Positions 25,201-47,511 of a stretch of 64,000 nt of DNA are shown here, piece by piece. The DNA is from Antedon mediterranea (lineage: Eukaryota; Echinodermata; Crinoidea; Comatulida; Antedonidae): the NCBI RefSeq assembly GCF_964355755.1, contig NC_092679.1, positions 20,078,932 to 20,142,931 on the forward strand, read 5' to 3'. Both the position numbers and the translations under genes were made by a program. Numbering within the stretch: position 1 is the first letter of the stretch; each line of letters begins with the position of its first letter. The notes beneath the pieces are model-generated. The model made no database searches and was not told the DNA's origin. It was given only the letters and a program-made list of their open reading frames with translations.

Positions 25201-27258
25201 TTTGCCTAACTCTGTTTCTCAGGTGAAACAAATTGAAAATAAACTTGTCATGCAATATATATATACAGCTAGGAGAAAAATGGCAAAATCAGCACTGTGG
25301 TCTTGTTACAAAGTTGTCAAAACAATATAGATTATCTGAAACTCCTAGAAAGTAGGAAGCCTTTTGATATCCCCTGACTGTATAGTTACATAGAGTAAAT
25401 TATTTAAAAAAAATAATATTTATTGATATAGGAGACCTATTTACTTACCGAGCATGCTCAGAAGTCTTGTTTGTTCTTCTAATATCTCTTTCTCCGACAT
25501 TGTTTCCATCTTCTTTACATTCTCATCATGAATGACTTTTAAATCCACACTTCCTTGCTCACCTTGCAAACCTTCTCCTGACACAATATTTGACCTTGTA
25601 CTGGTAGACTCCGTTCTGTTGGTAGCCTCATCATTAGCAGTAGTTTGGTTAGAAGTTGTCATTGTAGTGACAGGTGGGAAGGCTACAGACACACCAAAGC
25701 TTGCTGGTTTGGAAGACTCCACTTGTTGTGCAAACAGACTTTTCTTTTTCCCTGTTGTCTGTAACAAATTTGAATTTAAGATTTTCAGAACAAAAATAAC
25801 CTTTAATAAAAGGAACACTAGCACTAGTCTCTATTGCGTCTCGATACTTACATTAGTAGATGAAGCCTGCCCTCTATGAAGAACCGTTGGAAAACCTTGG
25901 GTTGTTGAATTCGGAAGGTATACAGGTATATTTTTTACATCGTGTTCCTACATAAAATAAAGTTAAGATTTCGTCCAATGGTTAAAATTTGAAAATTAAT
26001 TTTACACTTGAGTATACAGCAAAAACACTCAAAATATGCAGGTTATACACAATGATTACAAAACATATATTTTTAATTTGTAAAGGCAACTTAAATTATA
26101 TCATCAAAATAAACTTATTTACCATAATTTCAGTCAATACACTTTGAAGATCAGAATCTTTAGCTGAAAAAGAATGAAAAAAAATAGAGTAAAGTTAGAG
26201 TATAAGCAATGTGATGTGCCCATATATGGACATGATAATGTCATATCACTACCATATTTGGGCATATCACCTACCATATTAAGGCACATACTTTTTTGTA
26301 AAACTAGTTTGATAGTGTGGTCGGAGCTTAAGAAATTCAGATAGATCTGAGTTTTCTAGACTGTTTTTGCTAGGTTAATAACAAGAGGTCCTGGGACTAT
26401 TATCGATGAATGATGTTTTAAATGATGACTACAAAAGATTTACCATCCATAGCTTCATATGGATTTTGGTTCGCTTCGAGGTCAATCACTATACGCTGGG
26501 AGCTTGATGCTCCTGTCTGATGAAAGAAAAGAGGGGCAACTTTGAAAAAACAAATATGGATAAGATCTTTACATTGGTGAACATTATTGAACTGTTTTAT
26601 GACAACTCTAGTTATTTTTTACAATATCTATGTAGTCTGTAGCTTGTTTTGAGCACTAAAAATTATTTGTATCTATTGAAAATAATTGTTTTGTGTTACC
26701 ATAGCGATATTATAGTGAATACTTACTTCTTTAGTTTGTTCAGCTTTAAACCGCGATTGCTTTTTCTGATTCTGATCACCAGATAGTGCTATGCCCGGTA
26801 CGCCTTCTGAATTAAGAAAAAAATTGAAGAGACCTAACCATAAAAATGCAGGGTGGCATCAAAAGTCTGGTAGAATGTATCGTCTAATGGGTGACAAGAC
26901 ATTCTACTAGACTTTTGAGGATGTCAATTAAAGGTACATAATATGTGGATGGTCTATAATAATAATTAGTCAGTCCTTATGTCAAACAAAAAAAAAGCAC
27001 AATAATATAACAGTCTTTTAATGTATACTTATTATTAAGAAAATATTTATTTTGAATATTACCAGTCATTTGTACAACATCTCTCTTGATTCTTCCATGT
27101 TTCTCTGGCGCACTTTCGACTGTTTTGCTGCCCTCTGCTTTGCGCTTGTCTCCAGCTTTGACAACTGTTACGGATGGGTTCACTTTGTCCTTTAAGAATT
27201 GTTCCTGAAGTTTTAAGAGGTCTTCCTCTCCCTCGCCTGGCTTTGGACGTTTTATCAT
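10237..27258 (-). CDS. RPAP1: RNA polymerase II-associated protein 1 (RPAP1), 27 coding exons
   Basis: RPAP1 binds RNA polymerase II and takes part in its assembly and its link to Mediator. The reconstructed chain is about 1415 aa (human about 1390). Exons (-): 27258-27063, 26806-26727, 26516-26444, 26163-26123, 25947-25852, 25758-25449, 24972-24790, 24201-23990, 23447-23346, 22901-22734, 22501-22346, 22177-21970, 21876-21779, 21477-21320, 21200-21000, 20536-20326, 15848-15739, 15478-15286, 14888-14739, 13737-13595, 12975-12754, 12243-12118, 11936-11773, 11681-11549, 11384-11219, 10849-10610, 10344-10237. All introns are GT-AG and in frame. The start MIKRPKPGEGEEDLLKLQEQ matches the family N-terminus. 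The RPAP1_N-type segment (HDENVKKMETMSEKEILEEQ) is at about residues 237-265 and the RPAP1_C-type segment (ARFDFNGRLL...GLHHHGDEQE) at about 366-430. The helical, HEAT/Arm-like remainder includes LPRLRYILEVV and AVSFGDHLFGHAILLPLQQR. The acidic run at about 510 is low-complexity. Intron 16 holds a 4-kb transposon. Confidence 0.97.
10408..10545. repeat. DNA-transposon-like remnant in RPAP1 last intron
   Basis: Contains 'gggacaccttcccattaa', 'ggacacatctattagaggg' and 'gtccccttaatagaggtt', the same blocks seen at 2095-2355 and 14958-15070. No coding capacity. Edges are uncertain. Confidence 0.55.
13253..13424. repeat. MITE family 2, complete copy
   Basis: Bounded by AAGCTTGGTTCCCACTAG and the inverse 'taatgggaaccacgcttta'. 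The interior has an inverted pair around 'accaatgacaagcgaag' and 'cttgtgattggtcaatt'. It lies in RPAP1 intron 20 and ends where a family 1 copy begins. Confidence 0.85.
13425..13552. repeat. MITE family 1, copy abutting a family 2 element
   Basis: Starts 'agctctgtctacactatcag' and ends 'tttgatagtgtagacagaac'. It directly follows the family 2 copy in RPAP1 intron 20, about 40 bp from exon 20. Confidence 0.85.
14370..14540 (-). repeat. tRNA-type SINE fragment in RPAP1 intron 19
   Basis: Shares 'catgcttataaa', 'catttgaggcttag' and 'aggtcaggattgaactctgg' with 24360-24570. The B-box-like word is on the minus strand. A short internal duplication of 'actaggtcaggattgaac' is present. Decayed. Confidence 0.55.
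14958..15070. repeat. DNA-transposon-like remnant in RPAP1 intron 18
   Basis: Contains 'gtcccctgaatagaggtt', 'catatattgctgcttg' and 'ggaagggttttactgt', paralleling 2170-2290. A third copy of the family also seen at 2095-2355 and 10408-10545. Confidence 0.5.
15555..15708. repeat. MITE family 2, diverged copy
   Basis: Left end 'gtttcccactagga', right end 'gtgctagtaggaac'. The internal 'accaatgacaagcaacg' and 'cttgtgattggtcaaatt' match the family. Located in RPAP1 intron 17. Confidence 0.8.
15993..16250. repeat. MITE family 3, partial copy
   Basis: Begins 'gatttattgtcccccaaa' and continues through 'atgaaaaatgaggatt' and 'taatcacttccgta', matching 48277-48559. The right terminal repeat is not visible, so the copy is truncated. 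Located in RPAP1 intron 16, just before the large insertion. Confidence 0.7.
16478..16645. repeat. Cluster of TTGCGCAA palindromes
   Basis: About ten copies of the 8-bp palindrome TTGCGCAA or one-base variants, arranged as alternating inverted units (TTGCGCAATTT / AAATTGCGCAA). Three more lie at 17069-17125. All are subterminal in the 4.0-kb transposon, where transposase-binding arrays are often found. Confidence 0.85.
17404..19747. mobile_element. Nested foldback-type element with minisatellite arms
   Basis: The left arm (about 17410-17543) has seven units ending in CGTACCC. The right arm (about 19488-19742) has thirteen units of the inverse, GGGTACG, with a unit of roughly 20-22 bp (GGGTACGAGTAAGCCAAA). 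The outer ends share GGTCAACCCGTACCC in inverse orientation. The 8-bp word GGCCTACG occurs at 17396-17403 and 19748-19755 and may be a target duplication, although this word is common in the window. No protein frame is present. The architecture resembles sea urchin TU foldback elements. Confidence 0.75.
18495..18990. repeat. Internal tandem repeat, about 215 bp period
   Basis: The block 'atgcgt' + T-run + 'aatcc...cagcaaaaacacgta' occurs at about 18499, 18711 and 18927, with 'aaaacgatcatacg' at about 18650 and 18876. Two full units and a partial third lie inside the foldback element. Confidence 0.75.
21585..21748. repeat. MITE family 1 copy next to RPAP1 exon 13 donor
   Basis: Left end 'agctctctgtctacattatc', right end 'ttttttgatagtgtg'. 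A 'cactaccat...tttgggcacat' block is tandemly repeated inside. It sits about 30 bp downstream of the exon 13 splice donor on the coding strand; retention of the intron would add a short MITE-derived tail and a stop. Confidence 0.85.
22930..23078. repeat. MITE family 1 copy in RPAP1 intron 9
   Basis: Ends are 'gttctgtcaacactatcaaa' and 'tttgatagtgtaaacagagc'. The interior has 'gtagtgatatgacatcatc'. Confidence 0.85.
23638..23824. repeat. Perfect 26-bp direct repeat bracketing an inverted repeat
   Basis: The 26 bases at 23638-23663 are repeated exactly at 23799-23824 (core CAGTTGGACAAATTAATGC). Between them lies a palindrome-like block built on 'ttacgaatacg', 'cgtattcg' and 'cgaaaacg'. Located in RPAP1 intron 8. 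It could be a long target duplication around a small element or a local tandem duplication. Confidence 0.75.
24360..24570 (-). repeat. tRNA-type SINE in RPAP1 intron 7
   Basis: Read on the minus strand there is a tRNA-like head with a B-box-like 'agttcaatcctgacc', then a body shared with 14370-14540, and an A-rich tail near 24360-24380. Confidence 0.6.
24660..24775. repeat. AATC/AACC tetranucleotide repeat
   Basis: A run of 'aatcaatc' and 'aaccaatc' units lies within 20 bp of the exon 7 splice donor of RPAP1, at the start of intron 7. Confidence 0.9.
25055..25187. repeat. MITE family 1 copy in RPAP1 intron 6
   Basis: Begins 'ttctgtcaacactatcaaac' and contains 'gtgatgtgcccaaatatgg' and 'gatatgacatcatgtcc'. 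The right end is eroded ('aaagtttgacaaggcttta'). Confidence 0.8.
26208..26332. repeat. MITE family 1 copy in RPAP1 intron 3
   Basis: Contains 'gtgatgtgcccatatatgg' and 'actagtttgatagtgtgg'. The left terminal repeat is missing. Confidence 0.8.
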
Positions 27259-27560
27259 TTTCAGGTTTGATGCTTAGCCTTTAAGTAATCAAATGTTAAT
27301 TGAAATAGAAATGACTAGGCCTAAGGCTAGTATAAAGCTAGATATGCCTACCTACCTAGGTCTATATTAATAATATATACAGTACTGTATTAAAAATAAT
27401 AACTAATATAATTTAAATAACTTTGAAACATGCAGTACTACTACCTACTATTACTAATCTATAAAAGACTTCATCATCATGTGTAAAAACAAGTTAAACC
27501 CTTGAGGAATCCTACTGTAACATCAAAAGTGCATGCAGTCTACAGTAGATAGTGGTGTCA
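27259..27560. promoter_or_regulatory. RPAP1 5' flank / presumed 5' UTR
   Basis: This lies immediately upstream of the RPAP1 start codon on its coding strand. I see no second in-frame ATG extending the protein, and the family N-terminus begins at 27258. No TATA-like or CpG-rich core could be assigned with confidence. Confidence 0.35.
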
Positions 27561-27562
27561 TG

Positions 27563-27984
27563 CTAATCTTTGCCCGGTTAACCCGGCAGGACCCGGTATC
27601 GCCCGGTAGAGTTTTATGATAAAAAATGTTAAGTGATGTTAACATGATATTTAATATTATTGTAATATTTAATTTAATTGTATGTTTATACATTTTTTAA
27701 TATAAAAAACTGTAAAAATACTTACTATGTTTTCCTGAAAGTGAACGTCCTTTGTGGTAAGTGATGTTTCTGTTGACGCGTTGTGAGGAATGACAAGTTT
27801 AACAATGTTTTAACCGATTTTATCTTGTTTCTGGAAAGAAAATATATATATAGCCTAAGTTAAATTGACAACTAAAGCATCTTAATATAACATGTACTTG
27901 ACACCATTTTATATCATAATTTAAAACCCCATGGCATCAGGCGATACCAGGCCCTTCAAGATGGTGATACCGGGCAAAGATTAG
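27563..27984. mobile_element. 422-bp element with 16-bp perfect inverted repeats
   Basis: CTAATCTTTGCCCGGT at 27563-27578 is matched by its exact inverse at 27969-27984, each continued by 'cccggtat'-type words. The interior is AT-rich without coding capacity. Flanking 'gtcat' and 'atgac' extend the symmetry. No clear target duplication. Confidence 0.75.
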
Positions 27985-28310
27985 TTAGTATGACTGGTCT
28001 AGTAGGCCCAGACCTGGCCCTGGCCTAGTAATAGTATGCCGTATTTATTAGGACAAAAACAAGCCTAGCTAGCCTAGGCATATGTAGTACAGCGCTCAGC
28101 CACCCACAGGTCAGAGGGGTAAACACCTACTAGCCTAGCTAGCCTACCTAGCTAGGCTAGGCCCTAGCTAGGTCTAGACCCTCTAGCTAAGCCTGGTTAC
28201 ACATCACCACACACACAGACTGGCTGCGCCCTCCCTCAGGCAAGAGGGGCCTTACCTAGCTAGGCCTAGGCTAGGGCCTTTTATTTATGACTGACTGATT
28301 TATGACCGAA

Positions 28311-28390
28311 TGACTAACATAACATCTTCCCCATAATACACCTGCACAGACTGATTTGCATAACAACGCACGGCGGCATACCAAATCGTT
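28311..28390. repeat. Left copy of an 80-bp direct repeat
   Basis: The block from 'gaatgactaacataacatc' to 'cataacaacgca' recurs nearly unchanged at 29328-29405. Part of a local duplication upstream of RPAP1. Confidence 0.85.
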
Positions 28391-28499
28391 TCGTATACAC
28401 CACCTGCGATGATGAAAATATAAAATTCAATTTCTTTTAAAATTGAGGGCGGCAAACATAAAATTTACGAGATCGAATAATAGGCCTACAGGTTGAAAA

Positions 28500-28772
28500 A
28501 AAAATTAAATAAAAAAAAAGATGTTAACTGTGCACTCCCTGCCTCAGCACTAAGGCCCTGCCACAGCCTTTTGGGGTCGTTTCCAGCACATCACCAGATG
28601 CATTGATGTTGTCGCCTCATGATGAGTGGTGGAAAGGAGGACGTATAATTCTGTGAACCCCAAACACAGTGGCCGCATGCCTTTAACTCTATTCCACCGA
28701 CCAGCGTGGGAATCGAACCCACGACATACGTGTTGTCAACACGACGCTCAGGCGACTGAGCTAACTGGTTAT
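28500..28772 (-). repeat. tRNA-derived SINE, Val-like head
   Basis: On the minus strand 28772-28700 folds as a tRNA-like unit: D-arm GCTCAGTCGCCTGAGC, anticodon loop TTGACAA (anticodon GAC) and T-arm GTGGGTTCGATTCCCAC, with six of seven acceptor pairs. A non-tRNA body follows to an A/T-rich end at 28500. The attached body and imperfect acceptor make a SINE more likely than a working tRNA gene. Confidence 0.75.
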
Positions 28773-28857
28773 TTTGGTTTTAACTAGGTTAATGTGAAAT
28801 TTATGATGAATTACGTAATACACGTATAAATAGACTATTATCAGCTGTTCAGTCATC

Positions 28858-28950
28858 ATGTACTAATATGTGGCCTAACGGGTAATGCTCAGCTTTGGGT
28901 GCTCTCAGCTCTAGTAGATTGGGTTCGAACCTCTACGGATATTTTTTTTA
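28858..28950 (+). repeat. tRNA-like SINE head
   Basis: Has an A-box-like 'tggcctaacgggtaatgctc' and a B-box-like 'gggttcgaacc', then a T/A-rich tail. It is too irregular in the anticodon arm to be called a tRNA gene. Confidence 0.5.
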
Positions 28951-29131
28951 AAATAAAAAATAAATAAATAAAAAAACAAAATAAATAAATTAAATAATGA
29001 ATATTGTTTTTCTTTTATTTTGAAATAGAGATATTTTAAAGGTTGTAAATGTCAGGCCTAAAAACAAGTGGACCATTTTTAAAATCAGTTGCATGGCATT
29101 ATTTTCCATTAAATAGACTGCCATTAAACCT

Positions 29132-29212
29132 CGAAAAGAAGCCCATGTGCTCCTTCATTTTTAGTACTCTTGGGTGAGCTTCTTTTCCACACGGAGTTCT
29201 TTTCGAGATTAC
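29132..29212. repeat. Short inverted-repeat element
   Basis: The left end 'cctcgaaaagaag' faces the right end 'cttttcgagat'. The interior 'gagcttcttttccac' adds a second inverted pair. About 80 bp, non-coding. Confidence 0.6.
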
Positions 29213-29327
29213 TTTTGCAAACTAAGAGGAGCTGCTAGGTTCCCACCCGGAAAATGTTTTATTTACATGATTTGAATAATCTTCTAATGTAAATATTAAC
29301 AACATAGCAGTGTGGCGTGTTGTCCGC

Positions 29328-29405
29328 GAATGACTAACATAACATCTTCCCCATAATACACTTGCACAAACTCATTTGCATAACAACGCATGGCGTACCC
29401 AACTG
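29328..29405. repeat. Right copy of an 80-bp direct repeat
   Basis: Near-identical to 28311-28390, about 1017 bp away. The adjoining 'gctgctaggttcccacccgg' (29230) and 'gcataggttcccgcccg' (29545) suggest further duplicated pieces. Confidence 0.85.
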
Positions 29406-30088
29406 TTTAAAATAGAGCTGCAAGGTCCCCGGATATGACATCTATTATTTTTTTCAAACAACATGTATAAGAATCGTCAGTACCCCAACATGCTTGGCCC
29501 GCGGGGGCTGAGCAAAGACAATTTTGAAAAATAGAGCTGCATCCGCATAGGTTCCCGCCCGAAAAAAAAAGGCACTTTACATGATTTGAAATTATATTAA
29601 ACAAACTATAAAAGACTCACCAGGACAATAAATAGAGCTTGTCCCTGGAAAGTGAACCTATTCATTGAAATATGAAATTAAATATTAATTTTCTAGTTGT
29701 TTTAACCAGAAACAATAGCAGAAACAAATCCGCCACTTTACAGCTTGGTTTAACAGATACAAAGACAATTACAACAACTCAAAAACACTTAAATTACGAC
29801 GAAACAGATAAGGATTGGAATTAAAAATGTTGATATGGGGATGGTCCTGGACTAAACTATTATAAGATAAACTTAATCTACTGATGTAACAATTTTTAAG
29901 AACATTGACTATGTTAAAGGAAACAAAACGGATATTGTTGTTTCTTAAATTCATTAAAATTTAGTGACTTTATTTCTATATACCACTGTGCTCCCCTGGT
30001 GCCAAATTTCATCCACTGGACCAGTTACCGTAGTACTACTTCTATTTCGGAAGTAAATGGAGGCATGAATGCTCCATCGTAAAACTGG

Positions 30089-31060
30089 ATCTATAAATTT
30101 ACGTAAGGGCAAAATTCGGTAAATCGCGCGTTACTTCTAGAATGTTTACTCGATGGTATATAAAGTTGGTTCGTACTTTCGGTACTGATTTTAACCTTGT
30201 TTACTAATTAAATTGAGTTAGATAATAAGTTATTAACAATTATAACGAAATTAGGTTCAACGATTTGCTTCCCCAAATAGGGGTGTTTTCCGATCGTGGT
30301 AGGCCTATACACTGTCTATAGATGTCCATCTTGAAAAATACCCGCACACAACAATACGAGGATGCTTCGCATTTACCTATCTCCTTCTACAATAATTGTT
30401 TTTGGAGCTGAAAACCGGTAACAAACAGCTCGAGTACAGCATCATATGTTGAAAACAAGACGATTTTCTTTAAAAAATACTATTTTGATAGATTTAATTT
30501 TATACAAATGTATTGATTTGCGATGAACATTCCAATATAATTACAGTACAGTAATTGGTTTAACACAAGTGCCTCTGTAGGTAAATTTATGGGCCCTTGG
30601 GGAATAAACCTTTAGATATTGTTAACCATTTTTGTACGCCATTTGAATAGCAAATGTATTACTGTGAGTAACACATGTACAAATAAACTTATTACTGTGT
30701 GAGTGTGGGTACTGTTATATAAACGCACAATATAGTTACACAAATAAACTTTATTACTGACACTTGCTTCCCAACGTTTGTATTAATAATTACAAAAAAA
30801 ACCCGTTGTAGTGGTGTATCGTTACATGTAGGCTACTTAACTATTTCAATCGACTATGACAGTGACAGTTTTAACAAAATATTAAATCGCAAATGTTATT
30901 TATAGGCCTATAAAACACGAACTGAGAGGATAAAGAATATATTTAAAAATTGTTCCGCTTTTTACCCATCCTCTTCCCATCCCTCAACCCTAATGTTACA
31001 TACAAAACACAAATTGGGTTTGTTTAAATGAGTCCAAATCAAAAAATTTGACTAATTTTA
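30089..31060 (+). repeat. Interspersed repeat, long copy
   Basis: Two parts (about 30090-30160 and 30740-31050) match 52370-52300 and 52290-52000 in inverse orientation. Shared words include 'aaatttacgtaagggcaaa' and 'tttgtttaaatgagtccaaa'. The central 580 bp is missing from the other copy. The element type is unknown. Confidence 0.65.
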
Positions 31061-31855
31061 TGACTTTAGTTTCTCTTTCGTACCATCTAGTATAAATAAA
31101 ATCATGTTAATAATAAATAAAGTAATGTTTGTCAAAGCAAATAGAAGATTACATTACAGAAATTTTTATTTACCAATACTTTATTAACATTTCAAACCAT
31201 AAATAGTAATAAACATTATTTTTATTTTGTTAATACAAAAATATTGTTTACATTTGTGAAAGAGTTATAAATTAAGACATTGTTTCATGTGAAAAGCCCT
31301 GAGGTTTCCTTGAGTCTCTGGTTCGAATCATATGACTTATGACATGACTTGTATCCTTGTTTTAAATGGTGGATGAGAGGACGGACTAAACATTTACCTT
31401 TATTACAATAACTTAAAACAATTATTTACAAATATATACCAAACATTTTTCTTATGTAATATTTAGAATATAGAATATGTTAAAAAATGATTATGAAATA
31501 TATAAAATATATATATTAATTTTCTTTCTACCATATATCTTTAAAATACATTTATCAAACATATACTAAATATTTTATTTTTGCTGGACGGACATGCTGG
31601 TTAACCTTTAATTAAAATATTATATACTAATAATATTTTGGACGGATTTGATAGGTTAACAATTATATATTTAAAATCCAATGTATGTACTGCAATATAT
31701 ATTTTAAATACTTTCGTATATCATACTTTTTCTTTCTCATAAATAGAACATTAGTATAAAATGAAAACAAATATTGTTCAGACCTCTCTACATCGCAGTA
31801 TTCTAAAATGCTCTCATACAACCCTTATGGAAACTGGGTTCTTGTATTCTTTCTA

Positions 31856-32088
31856 AAGCTTGGTTCCCACTAGAACGTAACACAAGGACGTAAACGCAAT
31901 GCTTAAGCTTGGTTCCCACTAGAACGTAACGCAAGGACGTAAACGCAACGCAAGCGTTTTAACCAATGACAAGCGAAGTTATAGACAGTTAGCAATCACA
32001 AGCGAATAAGCCATCGCTTGTGATTGGTCAATTCATGTTGCGTTGCGTTATGTCCTTGCGTTGCGTCGCTAGTGGGAACCACGCTTTA
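31856..32088. repeat. MITE family 2 copy with duplicated left end
   Basis: A left-end fragment (31856-31902) precedes a complete copy (31904-32088) bounded by TTGGTTCCCACTAG and 'ctagtgggaaccacgcttta'. The interior is nearly identical to 13253-13424, which points to recent activity. Confidence 0.85.
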
Positions 32089-32519
32089 TTTATATCAACA
32101 GTATATACTGAAAAAAAAAAGAAGTTAAATTTCAACTGAAACTTGACACAAACCAAGCCTAGTCTTTCGAAAATTGCATTTGTGAAGTTTACCAAATTTA
32201 ATTCACTTTTCACACTTTCAAAAAGTAAAAAGTTTTAATCAGGTTTGCATAGAGTGAAAACAATTTTGCGGAACATCTCCCAAGATTTCACAAGGAATGG
32301 TATTAAACTGACCAATCAAATAGTGCGCGAACAAGATTTCTCAGGGTCTATGTATGCGTATGCGTGTTTGAAAAACCGTGTTACAAGTTGTAACAATTTA
32401 TGCAGATATGAAAAGGGTATACAGTAAGTGTGTTATAAATGCCACACCTCGGGGGGCATTTTACATTAGGTTAAGTGTGTGATTGCATTCCCTCGACAAG
32501 GCCTGCCATAACTATATAA

Positions 32520-46325
<13,806 letters not shown>

Positions 46326-47511
46326 TAATAAAAATAACTATTTTAAATATTAACTACATAACACAAACAACTTTCCTAAAACTGGACACCCTTGGGCTAG
46401 CCACAAAATCTGGTTTTCTTTAAAAAAATTGTTTGAAATTCATTTATATAAGAAAGAATTTTTGAGAAAATGCTAGTTTAAAGGGATAATTTTAACGAGT
46501 CCAGTTTTTGGGGAGTTGACTTTAATGCATCTGAACGATACACCATTACGGTAATTTTTATTTTTTCCTTATTAAAAATATTTTTATTTATATTTTTTGT
46601 TATTGATTGATTATGAATTTTTAAATACACTTTGTTGAGATACAGCTAATCATTAATTTTAAATATAAATTTGATGATTATTATTATGTATGGTGGATAA
46701 TGGCATAGAATACTAAAGACACACTGTAATATGAATACGGAAATGAATAACTGAATTTGGCCCCCTTTTGATGCCTAGAGGTTAACGATAATAATGGTTG
46801 ACTTATATAATACCTAATGCAAACATTTCCGTGTATTAATATTGTGCTTTATACTGTCGTATGAAAGCATCACAGTAGCCTAGATGTTAAACAATACAAT
46901 AACAAACCTCAATTCAACAAAGCCGTTATTTTGAAAGTAAATAACAAAGAAAGAGATATTTGAATGGCGTTTATTCAGTTTTTATTAGAATACATAGAAC
47001 CGTATACATTAACAAAAGCATATTTAAAAGAAATGCCAGTTGAATACAACAAGATATAGTCTGTATAACGTAAATAAGTATCCTTGGCAAATTCGTTATT
47101 CCAGTAACCAAGAATGTCTTTATACTGTGTTATAATACGAATATTTACTGCAGTTGATGAAGTAAAATGTTACCTTACTGCAGTAATCGAACCATAGAAT
47201 AATATTTCCTCAAGGATCTGCCTATGCTGTTACCATAATACTCTCATATATATAGACAACAGCCTATTTGTCATGCGACTGTGATATGTTAGCAAAACAA
47301 TCTCCACACGAATGTATAATTTTAATACATTTTAATTAATTTCAGTTGTCTTGTAAAATATTAAAATACAGTACATATTATGAAATCGATTTTCTTTAGT
47401 TTTAAATTGAGTGTTTCAGAATATTTCAAATTTCTTTTGAATTTTCTGTCATTAAAACATTTTCTGACTCTGGAGAATGTGCTGATTTATACCTTTATTC
47501 CAGTTCCTCTT
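46326..47511. other. Intergenic DNA between convergent SRP54 and TMEM26-A
   Basis: The stretch must contain the 3' UTRs of both convergent genes. On the minus strand 'ggaataaagg' lies about 15 bp beyond the TMEM26-A stop and is a possible poly(A) signal. No other feature seen. Confidence 0.5.

Noticed and set aside
28700-28772. Functional tRNA-Val gene
   Set aside because: The cloverleaf is nearly complete, but the first acceptor pair fails and a SINE-like body follows directly, so it is better explained as a SINE head.
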